From NCBI RefSeq assembly GCF_945859705.1, contig NC_079138.1, positions 4,030,001-4,094,000 on the forward strand: a stretch of 64,000 nucleotides of DNA, given 5' to 3'. The DNA comes from Episyrphus balteatus (taxonomy: Eukaryota; Arthropoda; Insecta; Diptera; Syrphidae). Shown here one piece after another: positions 24,101-35,855 of the stretch (the first letter of the stretch is position 1; each line of letters starts with the position of its first letter). A model generated the notes under the pieces. The model saw only the letters and a list, made by a program, of their open reading frames with translations. It was not told the origin of the DNA and made no database searches. A program made the translations under genes and the position numbers.

Positions 24101-25804
24101 CAGTATTATCAGCTATTTTAAATACATCATCCAATCCAAGCGATTCAAGATTTTCACTGCGCCGCTGCAAGCATATAAACTGTTCGACTTGTATGTGACG
24201 TAAGCTTTTGACATGTTGCACAATTTGTAAAATATTAACTGCACTATAATTACACAATTGACACATTAGTACTTTGTTTTTGCTCATTAATTGATATTCA
24301 GTATCGGCGATCGCAGATGAATCACTACTACCCATTGAAACATTAAAACTATTAACCAAATACAAAAGATGATTGAAGATCATTTTCATGGTATCATGCC
24401 GCATGTGTTGCGTATGCAGATTCAATTTTTGTATAGAGTTCGTATAGAAATCGCAACAATTGCATTTCAGTTGCACGGTATTGGTTTGGTTGTATTTGAG
24501 TTTGTATTCATTTTTGATACCGCCCTCGCGAATGTGATTGATGTAGTTGAGTTTTTGGAGATGTTTGTCGGTTTTGCTGTGCAATTGAAAGTTGGCTTTG
24601 AGGTTAGTTTTGTAGTTGCAAAGTCGGCAGATGTAATTGTTGTTGATTATCATCATGATATCGCTGCCATTGTTGTTAGTGTTGCGCGATCGGTCGATCA
24701 TTAGGTGATTGTTCAGTTCTTCGATGCTGTTGGTGTTGTAGTTGGCGCATATGAGGCAGCTGAATGCTGTTGTTGGTTTTGGATCTGGATCAATTGGTGG
24801 ATCGAGAGATGAATCTTGTTGTTGCAGGGGCTGTTGTTGTTGTTGTTGATGTTGTTGCTGTTGCGTTTGTAAGCATATTGATGCTGGGTCGGAGGAAGCT
24901 GATGCGGCTGCAGCCACGGCTGCTGCTTCAGCTAGAAGTGCTGCTGCTGCAACTGCAGAATGCTGTTGCGACGAGGATGGATGCGAAGATGAAGTTGTTG
25001 AAGATGATGCTGCTGATGCAGCTGTTGTTGTTGAAACTGGTGTAATATTTTGCTGCGGCGAAGATTGATGGTTGAGCTTGGATGACTGCAACGACTGATA
25101 GGATTGTTGCGGTGGTTGTTGGGACGACGTTGGAGTCGTTTGTGGTTGTGATACTGATCCGCCAGATCCAGCTGGTGATTGCTGAGGTGGGGCTAGGGTT
25201 ATTGGACTTGCAGCGGCTGCAGCTGCTGCCGCTGCACTCAAAGCGCCCGCTGCCGAATTCTGATGCAACAACTGAATCATTAATGCCTGATTGTATGCTA
25301 TGTCAGCCAAAGCAGCTTCAGGTAGGAAATTTTGCAAATTCGGTATATTGGGTATATTGGATGCAGCTACGGCTGCACTTTGTGCTGCACTCAATTGGCC
25401 GAGATTCTGTGATTGTAGGAAACTAAATGCTTGAATGTGCTTGATATTATTCTGCAATACTGCCATATTGTGGGTGTGCTTTTCGCTAGTCATATGAATG
25501 CGCAAATTACGCGCTACACTCGTCTCATATGAACAAACATCACAACGAAAACTCGGTTTAGGCTTCGATGCTTGTTGCTGCATATTTGGCATTATAATTT
25601 TTGGCGATTCGCGAATTTCCGTAGCGGTATTTGCCATATTTTGTGAGCTATTTAATTCTTGCATATTATTCAAATGCTTATCGCTCTGCATGTGAATTGA
25701 AAGGTTGCCTTTTGTGGTAGTGGAATAGTTGCAAATTTCACAGCGGTATGGCTTGTAGCCGCATGTGTAGGATTCGCCGCGTGCCAATCTCGGGTGCTGT
25801 TGAC
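24101..25804 (-). CDS. zfh2: zfh2 coding exon 5 (central zinc-finger cluster)
   Basis: Encodes residues 769-1335 with split codons at both ends (1,704 bp). It opens with QQHPRLARGESYTCGYK and a ZFHX-type finger (C789, C792, H805, H811; NYSTTTKGNLSIHMQSDKH), followed by a second one (C855, C858, H871, H877). The linker LPEAALADIAYNQALMIQLL matches my memory of vertebrate ZFHX3/4 and is a strong diagnostic. Poly-Ala and poly-Gln tracts follow. Four more finger-like units lie near 24690-24765 (degenerate), 24565-24640, 24395-24470 and 24200-24275; the last is CQLCNYSAVNILQIVQHV. The acceptor is TTTTAG|GTCAAC and the donor is ATACTG|GTAAGTTT. The start is an internal exon boundary, not a translation start. 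Confidence 0.93.
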
Positions 25805-26540
25805 CTAAAATTAAAATTTAATTTATATTAAGTTAAAATTAATTATACGAAAGCTAAGACAATCCGGAAATAAGGACAATTAAAAGTAATTTGAATGGAA
25901 AATTTGAAAAAAAAAAAGAAACCCCAGACAAACTATTTAATGTGCGTGTTCGGGTTCGCGTTCGCGTTCGCCATTCGCATTCGGTTCGGGTTGAAATTGT
26001 TCCTCCCTCGATTTTTGTGGCTTTAAATTCGTGGTTTGTACTACCTCTATATTACCTAGTTATTAAGTTCTCTTTTTCTCTGCCCCTGTCCCAAGTGCGT
26101 TCGTTCGCTTGCTCGCTCGGCCTCTCCCTTGTCCGCTTAATAAAGGCGATATAAATTATAAGTAATTACACAATCTTCTCGAGATGAGAAGATGGAGGCA
26201 AGGCGACAGCGACGTGTATTCTGACTGTCGTTTTGTGGCGAAAAAGCCTTGTTGCTGCAGCATCTTCTGTGTGTCGCTTGTTTCCCGTTGAATGGTCCTC
26301 AAATTAATTCAATAATCAACATTTATTAAGATTAAAGCGAGAGAATCTTGCCAATTTAATTCAATCGAAGTTGGTTTTGTGTTCAGTCCAGATTCATGAA
26401 TTATTTTTTTTTTGCTCTTTATTATTATTCTCCAAGAGCAGTAGAATTAAAAAAACGTCGAGTTTTCGTTCCACTGATCATACTCTCTCCCAACAGTCAA
26501 CCCCTGATATATACTATAAATGAGTTTAAAAGATACTTAC
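25805..26540 (-). other. zfh2 intron 4
   Basis: A 736-bp phase-1 intron. It contains a short GC-richer patch with GTTCGG/GTTCGC hexamer-like repetition at about 25943-25992 and a second patch (GTTCGTTCGCTTGCTCGC) near 26098-26120. This contrasts with the AT-rich rest. No transposon signature is seen. Confidence 0.85.
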
Positions 26541-26722
26541 CAGCCAGACAATAGCCACATGCACTCTCCCCATCCGGATGCTTCTCTCTCATATGAATTT
26601 CTAATGTTTCCTGATACTTGTAGTGCCAATTACACTGGGGACATTTCAGGGTTTTGCATGAATTACGTGTTGACATCTGTACGCCGCTATTAAGCCGAGC
26701 TGAATTCAATATCATTTCACAT
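26541..26722 (-). CDS. zfh2: zfh2 coding exon 4 (C2H2 finger, STRNSCKTLKCPQC block)
   Basis: Encodes residues 708-767, with split codons at both ends (182 bp). The acceptor is a long T-tract followed by CTAG|ATGTGAAATG and the donor is GGCTG|GTAAGTAT. The junction with exon 3 gives DCSRCEMILNSARL, completing the second CPEH...DC..C motif. A canonical finger follows: KTLKCPQCNWHYKYQETLEI then HMREKH, with C734, C737, H750 and H755. This block is among the most conserved in the ZFHX family, as I recall. It runs directly into the finger pair of exon 5. Frame and boundaries are mutually confirming. Confidence 0.92.
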
Positions 26723-28112
26723 CTAGAAAAAAAAAAATAAATAAATAATAAGAATAAAAGAGATTAAGGATGCCCCTAGACTTTTTTATAAATTAATGAC
26801 TCTTTTAATATAAATAAAAGGGGAATATAGTGATTGTGTGATAAATATCTACTGTTTTACGTAGTTTTGATTAATTTTAATGGACACTGATGGAGGATCA
26901 TTCGTCATTGTCTTGGTCAAATTATTTCATCTTGTCGAGAGCTTTGATTTCTCGAATCAAAAAGACAACTGAAGCGTTGAGAAATGAGAATTTTCTTTTT
27001 TTTTTTTTCAGGTGAATAAAGGTTTGACAACTTAAATTTAAGTGATTTGAAATTCATCTAGTGTCTTTAATTTAAGAGTTTAGACCTTTTTTCTGAATCT
27101 CTCTCATTTTTATACAAAAAGCTAAAATCCAAGAACTTTAAACGACACGAAGATTACTCAAAACTAGAAATTTGTTACTTAACGCTTCTTCTTACTATCA
27201 ATTGATAGTTGATAAAAATTGAATTTCAACATCTTATTACTTCATTTACAAACGTTTTTAAAACAGGAAATAATGTCAACCGTTAAAAGTGAATGGGTTT
27301 TGAAAAATTCCATTAAAAGGTTTAAGTTGGGCTTTAAAACACCAAATTTTAGTATTTATCAACTCTATCAATAAAATTGATAGTTGATAACACTGGTTTA
27401 CAAGGGTTTTGTTGCCGAAACAAATATATACTTTTCTGAAGGTTTTTGAAGTGCTGAACTCGAATCCGAAGTCAGAAACAACTAATCAGCTCCCGTTTTT
27501 GAGATATTACCGTTAGAAAATGCAAAAATACGTTTTTTTTTTAATTCTTCGGACCTTATTTTTTTTGTATAAGGAAAATTGTTTGAGTATATTTAGTTAC
27601 GGTTTCTATAAGATCTGTTTTCCATCTTTCGATACCTGTTTAAATCTTTTCAATATCTTTTGTATTGCCCGAGATATCTTAAAATGAAGTAAGTGGGTTT
27701 GGCGTCATATATCATAAAGGACATAATGACGTTATTAAATTTAAAAAAATACCAAACAACTAAGGATATCTCGGGCAGTAAAAAAGATATCGGAAAGATT
27801 TAAACAGATTTAAAAAGGTGGTAAATAGTACTTATGAAAACCGTTACTAAATATGCTCAAAAAATTTTCCTTATATAAAAGAAAAAGGTCCGAAGTACTG
27901 CATTTTCTAATGCTAATATTTCAAAAACGGAAGCTGATGAATTTTTTTTGACTTCGGATTCGACTTCAGCACACCGAAAACCTTCAGAAAAGTATATTTT
28001 TGTTTCGGCAACAAAAAAAAGTTTAATTTTGTTAACCAGTGTAATGATAGACAAAAAAGTTTTTCAAGAATCCAAGAGATTTCTTCAGAAGTAATCAGGA
28101 AAACAAACTTAC
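26723..28112 (-). other. zfh2 intron 3, mostly filled by inverted-repeat DNA
   Basis: A 1,390-bp phase-2 intron. About half of it is a long palindrome (27390-28043, listed separately). Next to that is a smaller inverted repeat with TATCAATTGATAGTTGATAA-like ends at about 27193-27390. The remaining 450 bp on the exon 4 side is AT-rich with nothing recognisable. Confidence 0.85.
27390..28043. repeat. 654-bp palindrome within zfh2 intron 3
   Basis: Arms of about 310 bp meet near 27720. The outer phrases AACACTGGTTTACAAGG and TTGTTAACCAGTGT are inverted. Inner pairs include GTTGCCGAAACAAATATATA against TATTTTTGTTTCGGCAAC, and TGCCCGAGATATCTTA against AAGGATATCTCGGGCA. It ends about 70 bp from the exon 3 donor. 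Related half-copies are at 8960-9640 and 44640-44945. Confidence 0.85.
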
Positions 28113-29979
28113 CTTGAACAATCAACACCTAAGGGCCGGCCATTTATGTGCTCCGGACATGCACCAATTGTAAAACTAGGCGCTGCAGCTGCCGTCGGTG
28201 ATAGTGTCACATTTGATGGAAACATATTAATACTATTTGGCGATCGAGTTGGGGTCATCGGTGACTTAATATTGATCTCTATCATTTCGCATGTCTTGCA
28301 ATCGATTCCTTTTACATCGGGATGTTCGGGACATGTTGTTGAAAAAGATGATTGTTGGTGCTGCTGTTGTTGTTGCTGCTGGAACTGATGCTGAAGGAAC
28401 TCATTGATCAACTTAACACCACTGCTGTTGCTGCTTAGATCAGTTGCCGAACTGCTACCAACAGCTGCTGCCGCTGCTGCTAATGATGCTGTTAACGAAC
28501 TTAGCGAGGAACCACTTGTTGCCACCGACGATGATAAGGAATTTATTTCCGTATTACTGCTGCCACTGGCACTAACAACCATCGCCGAAACCGGTGATGT
28601 TATTCGGATTTGATTTTGCATATGCTGGAATTGTTGATGAAGAAAATCCGCCACTGTTGTAGGTGTCGGCGGTAAAACTGCTGCTGCTGCTGACGAATTT
28701 ATCTTATTGCTTAAAGTATTGTTTACACTACTATTACTACTACTATTACTACTATTACTGCTGGATAGTTTTGTTGCAGGGGAACTCGTTGCAAATGTTG
28801 ATGAGATTGTATCCATCGCTGAGGAATGTGAGTGTTTTTGCTCATTTACCATCGTGCTTATTGGTGCTGGTAATCCGGATGATGCTGCAGTGATTGTTGT
28901 TGACGGTTGTTGTTGTTGTTGTTGTTGTTGTTGGGCAGATGACAAAGTTGATGCTGAAGAAGATGAAGACGATGATGGAGAGGAAGAGGTAGTCGATGTG
29001 GGTGATGATGGCGGTGGTGTATGCCGGCTATTGACTATCGATGTTGAAGCAGCTGCTTGGGCAGCAGCTGCTGCTGCTTGTGCTGCAGCTGTAACAGCAC
29101 TTAAATCTAATGTATTCAGATTATCAAAACTATCCGATCTTTGTTGGTGATGAATCATTTGACTACTATTGCTACTACTACTTGGATTATTACTAAGAGT
29201 ACTAGTTATGTTGCCATATCCAGGATTACTATTACCAATACCGCCGCCGCTATTACCACTACTACTGGCACCACCAATATTCGCCATTACTAAATCGCTT
29301 TCCATGTGAGATGTGTTTATTGACGACGACATTGATGTTGATGATGTATTCAAAGTGGTGTTGCTGCAACTTGCTGCTATTGCAGCCACCAATGCCGCAT
29401 TTGCAGCTGCTGCCGCTGCTGCTGCTGCTGCTGCCGAAGATACCGACGTTATTGTCGATGACGATGTAGTAGATGACGGTATTGTAGTAGTTGATGGCAG
29501 TTTACTACTACAACTTACTATGTTATTATTATTGTTGCTGCAGGAATTGTTACTGTTTAACGACGATGGTGATGTTGACGATGTTGAACTTATGAATATT
29601 TGTTGTTGTTGTTGTTGTTGTTGCTGCGATTGTGGTGATGATATTTTATTTAATTGATTCTGCTGCTTTTGTATATCCAATGGTTCCAAAAACGATATTT
29701 GTGGTTTCTCATCAACATTACGCTGTATAATGGCACTCGAATATTCTCGATTCAATAAAAGCTTTTCCGATTCTTGAAGATTTAATGTGTGTTCACTATT
29801 TGCATGCAAGCTAAACGATTTCGTATTGCCAAAACTCAGCTTACAAATGAAACACATTAATATCGGCTTTTGAATTTTATTTGGTTCGGATATATTAACA
29901 CACGCATCACGAGCTGTTACCACACGAAATGAGTGAATTTTTGGGTTATTTGTTGTTGTTGTAGTTGTTGTTGTCCCAG
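28113..29979 (-). CDS. zfh2: zfh2 coding exon 3 (first C2H2 finger and low-complexity region)
   Basis: Encodes residues 85-706 plus two bases of Arg707 (1,867 bp, phase 1 in, 2 out). It begins with a Thr run and PKIHSFRVVTARDAC. A C2H2 finger follows (C127, C130, H143, H148; spacing C-x2-C-x12-H-x4-H) and then DEKPQISFLEPLD, a linker I associate with ZFHX proteins. About 400 residues of Gln, Ser, Asn, Thr and Ala runs come next. The C-terminal part has two related Cys/His motifs: CPEHPDVKGIDCKTC and CPEHINGRPLGVDCSR, the second completed by the first residues of exon 4. The donor is TCAAG|GTAAGTT. The acceptor (TTTAAAG|CT) has a weak pyrimidine tract but is the one that keeps phase, so the 5' boundary is less certain than the 3' one. 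Confidence 0.88.
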
Positions 29980-30407
29980 CTTTAAATTTAATTTAAAAAA
30001 TTGATATTTACACATTATTTATTTTATTTAAATTAATTTATAATGGTATGCATTCCAAGGAAAAAATGGATGTACGTGACAGTTGGAAATTAAATATTTT
30101 TTGTTTGGAAAAAATTAATTGATATTAGAATAGTTAATAAGGCATAATTACAGATATAATTATGCTATTTAAACTTCCATATAATTTCTCTTGGTTAGTT
30201 TTGCCTGTCTGTACGTGACAATTCTATGTTTTTTATTCAATCTTTATGTGATGAAGCAAGGAGTTCAAAATTTTGATTTCTTCAAAGATGAAAATTAAAA
30301 TTTAAGTAACCTGACAATAACCATGGAATGCACCCCATATATATATTTTTTTTTTATTAAACATTTTACTATAAAAATTAATTTTACTTATTAATTACAA
30401 CACTTAC
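29980..30407 (-). other. zfh2 intron 2
   Basis: A 428-bp phase-1 intron (GTAAGTG...TTTAAAG). It is AT-rich and nothing else is recognisable. The acceptor side has only a modest pyrimidine tract. Confidence 0.8.
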
Positions 30408-30555
30408 CACTCATGCAATTCTCCGGTATATTCGAAAGTGATTCATTTTCAGAATCGATTATATAAGCGCTGCCATCTGGATTATAAACGATCTTGCCTT
30501 GAAAACTTTCAACATCAGAACAGGACATTGGGGAGCAGTCATCCGATTCGTATTC
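30408..30555 (-). CDS. zfh2: zfh2 coding exon 2
   Basis: Encodes residues 36-84 plus the first base of residue 85. The acceptor is TTTCAG|GAATAC and the donor is GAGTG|GTAAGTG, giving a 148-bp exon that enters in phase 0 and leaves in phase 1. The peptide contains GKIVYNPDGSAYII, a short block that I recognise as conserved in the N-terminal region of ZFHX3/ZFHX4, flanked by acidic and serine-rich sequence (EYESDDCSPMSCSD). No zinc finger lies in this exon. The first base of the split codon (G) pairs with CT at the start of exon 3 to give alanine, which keeps the frame open. Confidence 0.88.
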
Positions 30556-31204
30556 CTGAAATTCAATTAAAAATGAAAAATCGTTAGTATTCATTCTATT
30601 TCTATTTTAATCAAATAAAATAACATAACAAAAACAAAAACAAAAGTAAATTCAAATCAATAGACTTAAAAAAACACAAGGGGAAAAATAATAATATATA
30701 ATTAAATAGCAATTTCTTCAATGTCGCACCACATTTACTCGTATTATTTTACCCTAATTGATTCGGGTTGAATCAATCAACAAACAAAAAAGTATACAGC
30801 CATGCATGGAAGACTTTTCTATACAACTTATGTACATATAGTTTCTACATTTGTTACACAATAACTATTTTTATTTTAATCCAATTAAAATAACAATAAA
30901 ACAAAACCTAATCAAGGTTCCAAAAACCTACAAAGTCGTTCTTCAAAGACTTATGTCTTACTTTAGTATAATAAATATCTCAATAATTGCACCCTTACTT
31001 GCAGGTTAAAAAAAAAACATTTTTCAGATGAGGTGTTAAAAAAAAAAATTGATAAAAAACTGAATAAAATTTTAAAACATTTTTTCAACTTTATTTAGTA
31101 AAAAATAAATGATAAAATGCAAACTTTTAATATTCAAAAAACTGAGTAAAAACTAACCAAAAAAAAAAAAGTATGTTTAAATTTAATTCAGATTTGTCTC
31201 TCAC
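30556..31204 (-). other. zfh2 intron 1
   Basis: A 649-bp phase-0 intron bounded by GTGAGA and TTTCAG. It is AT-rich with A/T runs. I see no repeat family or coding remnant in it. Confidence 0.85.
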
Positions 31205-31309
31205 CTCCGAATTGGTGAAACACGATTGTGGATCATCACGTTTACGTCGTCGTTTTCTTGGAGTTGGTTCATTATGTTGCGATTCCAATTGTGTTGAGGG
31301 TGGTGGCAT
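31205..31309 (-). CDS. zfh2: zfh2 coding exon 1 (start codon)
   Basis: First coding exon of the zinc-finger homeodomain transcription factor Zfh2 (ZFHX3/4 family; nuclear, DNA binding). It encodes 35 residues beginning MPPPSTQLES, with a basic cluster PRKRRRKRDDPQSCF that could be a nuclear localisation signal. The ATG at 31309-31307 is chosen because an in-frame TAA lies five codons upstream and an A is at -3. The exon ends in phase 0 at the donor GAG|GTGAGA. The reading joins in frame to exon 2 (EYESDD). The basic segment and the following GKIVYNPDGSAYII segment agree with my memory of the ZFHX N-terminus. An upstream alternative start in another isoform cannot be excluded. Confidence 0.85.
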
Positions 31310-31416
31310 TTTATTTTTTACTTATAGATTTTGATTTTTTTTTTTCTTTTGTATTCAAAGCTCACATAAATTTCGGCTCTTTTTTTCTATTTTTTATTTT
31401 AATTTTGTGTATCACA
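31310..31416 (-). other. candidate 5' UTR part of zfh2 start exon
   Basis: Immediately upstream of the start codon the sequence is AT-rich with an in-frame TAA. The best nearby acceptor is ATATTTTTATTTAG|TGTGAT, which would begin the exon at 31416. The gene could instead start transcription nearby, with no upstream intron. Confidence 0.3.
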
Positions 31417-31829
31417 CTAAATAAAAATATTGCTGCAACATTCTGCTTCTCCTTCAGATGATCCTTTGAGTGTGTGAAAGTTTTCAGGAAACCAATTTGA
31501 CTTTGAAAAGTCATGTGATAAGAAATCGTCTGTGATACATTCTGTAATATTATATAGGGGGGACGTTTGGTGTTTTTGTTTTTGTTTTTTTTTTGTTAAG
31601 TTTAAACAAAAGTAAAACAAAAAAAAACAAAAATAATCCAAAAATAATAAAAAAAAAATTGTTGACGTTAAATAATAATCGAGTTTTCTATACAAAATTA
31701 ACTAAAGAAATCATTACCTACTATTTATAGCACGCATTCTCACAAACTAAACTTTATTGATTGTCAACTATATTTTGAAATTTGAAATTCACTTTTCATG
31801 AGGAAAATGTATAAATTAATGGGAAAACT

Positions 31830-33990
31830 ATACTCTTTATGTATACCTACAACAAAATAGAAAATATAACCGAAATTTGCATTGAATTGTTCCAAAATCA
31901 CTGTAACAATGTTGTCCATCTAGGTAACGCAGTTGTTTTTTTATACAAAATAGTCATAATAACTCGTAAGCTTGAACATTGTTACCAAAGTAAAAATAAG
32001 TTTTCAACTTTTTACCAATTCGAGTAAATATTTTACATAATACTTTAAAATATTTCGACTGATGCGTTACCATATGAAAAAAAACTTTAAGTTACTGTAG
32101 TTTAATTAAATGTGCTACATCAGTTTGATTTATTGAAACTTTTTTTTTGATAAATGTTAGCCCTTTGGTCAAGGGGAAATAAGCTAGAAACATTATTAGT
32201 TTCAAAGTCACTGAAAGATGTGCAAGCCTTTATTGCGTTACCCCTGAGTTACCGCTTTTGTGAAATAAGTATAGACGAAGTTTGTATTACTGTTATTCTT
32301 GTATAGAGTTTTTATTTTTCATTTAAGTTCATTATTACGATATAACTAGATATTTATATTTGAGCGCTTCTGCTTCACTGCGTTACCATAGCTAAAGAAA
32401 TACCTAGTTTCAGATCATAAAAAATTGACTGATTTCCGCTTATTAACAATTTAAACAAATACTTTACATGGTTATGCCTAGTAACCTAACTTCATCAAAA
32501 CATTTAGGTACAAAAATAATAGATACTTCACTGCGTTACTTTATGTCACCAGTTTTTTTGTAGCATTTCTGACTATAATTGAGCTTTTGATTTCTTAAAA
32601 ATGATGCAAATCTTAAGGACGTATGAGTCCTGAGTTATAGGTATGTATTTAATATTAGGGTAAAGTCGGGGGATATGGCACCCATTTTTGTTTTTCGTTA
32701 TTACTTGAGAAATAAAGAAGATATCTATTTCAAACAAAGGCAGGTTTATTTTAAAACTATTTCTTAAATGCCAAATAGGTACATAAGTGTAATTCAAAGA
32801 TAATTTTTTGTTATTTTTTGCAAAAATGAAAAGCATTAAAAAAAACATGATTGAAAAAATGGAGGGTGATATGGCACCTTATCGAGGGTGATATGGCACC
32901 CTATTTCTTCTTGATATTTTTTTGTAAAACTTGGTGCATGTGTTGTTGAAAGACGTACACGAATCATGAGACCAAAAGTGAAATTATGATTACTGCCTTA
33001 TTCCGCACTTTTCAGTCAATCTGAAAGCTATTTGGCAAACTTTTAGGTTCTGGTCATTTAAGAAGCCTTCTTAATGTAGTGACGTGTGAAGGGAATCGCA
33101 AAATGCTTAGGTCCTGCTTTTTTTTTACATTCAGCAGCTATAACGGCTGCTGTGATCTGGGTTTGAGTCCACTTGGCCTGGTTTGCTGAAGTTTTTTGTA
33201 AATGCAATTGTCAGTTGAAAAATAAATAGGTTCAAAAGTAGATGCGGGGGAAATGGCACCGGTGCCATATATCCCGAAGTTCTTGGGTGCCATATCCCCC
33301 ATTTGACTACACTTCTGTTTTCTTCAAATGACACGAATAATCACGTTTGCTTAGTTATGGCAATGAGCAAACACAAAAATACGACCGTTACCGTTATTTT
33401 TGTGTTAAAATGAACCCTCGGCGTCAAATACTTTTGGAACCACACGTACAACAATTTTACACAAAAAAACTTTTCGCTCAAATTGAACTCATTTTTTTGT
33501 TTGTCCATTTTTTAAATTTAAGTGGCAATGGCTACTGCGGATCCGAATGCATCCACTGAAAGCTTACGTCAGACTGAATTCTATTTTGCTCTTTTTGCTT
33601 TGAAAAGAAGTAATTAAGTGGGAGATATTGAAAGGGTGCCATATCACCCGTGGTGCCATATCACCCGACTTTACCCTAACAAATTTTTGCTATTTTTCCT
33701 CGGTTTTTTTTTTTTTTTATTTACAAAAGTTGAAGTTTGTATGTTAACTTTTTGTAACACAATGAATATTATGAATATTTAATTAAAATTAACGTTTTTG
33801 TGATTTAATTTTATATGAGACTTGGGAACGTTTTAACTAATTGCTCATTAGAAAACTTAAATACAAATTTACTAAATAAAGTTGAATTTTTTTATTAAGA
33901 TAACGCAGTTTCGATCGCTTTGTGTATAAATGTCATATAAATACAAAAAATATCATTCAAAATATCGCTGCAAATAAAAGGTTCAAATTT
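31830..33990. repeat. TAACGCAGT/ACTGCGTTAC-bearing repeat, copy 2
   Basis: The motif appears near 31925, 32062, 32235, 32380, 32531 and 33901 in both orientations. Flank order matches the copy at 12400-17253: CACTGTAACAATGTTG...TAACGCAG, later GAATATTTAATTAAAATTAA and GATAACGCAGTTT. It is split by the element at 32655-33679. Confidence 0.5.
32655..33679. mobile_element. element with TTAGGGTAAAGTCGGG TIRs and GATATGGCACC arrays
   Basis: Left end TTAGGGTAAAGTCGGGGGAT (on to GGCACCC); the inverse lies at 33650-33679. GAGGGTGATATGGCACC occurs twice near 32866-32902. GGTGCCATAT occurs near 33255, 33287, 33637 and 33650. TA flanks the GGG/CCC ends. No transposase is seen; the 1.0-kb size suggests a non-autonomous element. 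Confidence 0.75.
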
Positions 33991-34669
33991 TCGAAAAATC
34001 CTACAAATAAATTTGATCCATTGCACAATATTTATAAAAACCGACCAAAAACTTTTTTTTTTTTTAAATCAAAACAGAAATAAAATTAATTGCTACAGGC
34101 CATAAAATACCAGAAATTACAATATAACACGCTTTAATTATAGTGGTTTCAGTGCGTCACTCTGGATGTTGCCACTCGACTCCATAACTATGTATGTGCT
34201 TCTGCGTCTCCTACCCTATATCTCTTGGTTGCATTGAAAATTTATGTTTGTGAATGTCTGACCCGTAGGTATACTGGCATAGCAGAATTGTTTTTTTTTT
34301 TTTTGTTTCATTTAATTTAATTTTTTGCATCTTGATCTTGAGCTTAAACTAAACCAAACCAACAGAAAGCAAAAGCAACAAGTAAACCCATATAGCAATG
34401 TCGCGTTCGTTCCGTCTTTCATTGTCGTCATTTATTTTGTTAGTGCAAATTATAAAAGGATTGATTTATGTAGGGATTTTGGAGGTTTTGAGATTGCGCG
34501 CGCAAATTCCAACATTTCAGTGATCTAACCCTGTGATTCTGGTATACAGAAAATATAACTTTTGATTCTGTTGTGCCAACCACCATACACTTTCTGACAT
34601 CCGCCCTCAACCTAACTGTAATTTAGTAGTAGTTGGTTATAGCAGAAAGGATACTCACATATATATTTA

Positions 34670-35855
34670 CAGGGTGATTTGCGTGAGATGAGAAAAAAGC
34701 TTGATTTGAAAAGCGAAAAAATCGTATGAAAAAAAAAACAACGGCAACACCAACTCCAATCTTCTTTTATTTTTTTGCTCAAGTATTAAACTAATTTTCA
34801 GTTTTTTTTTTTAACCTCCCATATTACGTTTTCGAGGTGTTTTCTAAAACGACTTTAACGACCAATAAAATTGCGTTTTTAGTTACCTATTCTAAAAAAA
34901 ATAGAATAACGCAAAGTGACATATTTTCAATTTAATCTCATAGAAGAGGGTGGCCTTAAAAATGCCCCCCCCCCTAAGGAAAATGTCTAATGGCTCGAAA
35001 TAAATTATAACATTCAAACATACATTTTAAATACTTTTCAAAGCTAAATCAATGACTGTTATATTTTGTGCTTTACGAATTAAAAAAAAAGTTCCAAAAA
35101 GTGTAAAAGTATTAAATTTTCAAAACTTTTTCAAATTTAACTCGGATCAAATGTTTAAGGATAGACTTTTAAAGCTAAATATAGTCAATGAGCTCTTTTT
35201 CTATTTGCCTGGCGCTAAATTTCACCTAAACCTTTCTGTGTGCAGTTTTTGGAACTCCGAATGTTTTTGGATGCTTTTTTCCAGCCCGTTTTCAATTTTT
35301 TGGACGGTATTAAGAGCATTTGATGAATGTATCCTCAGCTCAGGGCTGCCTCTTTGTAGATCGTTTATATTTACAAACATGACAAAAATGAAAACTAAGC
35401 AGACGGTTTTTTAGTACCGAAAAAAATAAAACTGAAATAGTTCTAGGCCAATTTATTACAGTAAATTATAATAAGAAAAACTTCTTACGCACATAAATTA
35501 TTACTGTCTTTTCCAAAATTCAATGTTTTTATAGAGTTTTTTGTCAAAACAGTTTTTCACAAAGTTCTTGTGTGTCTATTTTTTGAGGTGACTTGAGACA
35601 ATTTGACCTGTCGAATTTTAACTAATGATCATTTCGGTGCTGCCTGATAAACTAAATAATTGTATTTTTTGACAAACTCTTGTTATTCTTTTCGATTCTA
35701 CGATTTTTACCTAGTGGGCCATTTTAGGCAATATTTTTTCTTCAAAGACTAAAAAAATTTTTTTCCGAAATTTACAGACTAACCAAAAGCATTAAACTTT
35801 GAGCTTCTTGTCTCAGTCTACACATTACTTATAACATCTTATACAAATCACCCTG
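34670..35855. mobile_element. TA-flanked element with CAGGGTGATTTG TIRs
   Basis: CAGGGTGATTTG at 34670 and CAAATCACCCTG ending at 35855, with TA on both sides (34668-34669, 35856-35857). An open frame of 120 codons (35052-35414, plus) lies inside but I recognise no transposase motif. The family is undetermined; TA duplication would fit Tc1/mariner-type relatives. Confidence 0.7.

Noticed and set aside
24369..25695. Several plus-strand open frames of 65-114 codons
   Set aside because: They arise from the reverse of poly-Gln/Ala codons in zfh2 exon 5 (poly-Leu/Val-like products) and have no domain content.
28146..29657. Plus-strand frames rich in Cys, Tyr, Leu and Asp
   Set aside because: They are complements of the trinucleotide runs in zfh2 exon 3; their composition is entirely explained by that.
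35052..35414. 120-codon plus-strand frame as a transposase gene
   Set aside because: No helix-turn-helix or DDE-type motif is recognisable; length alone in AT-rich DNA within an element is not enough.
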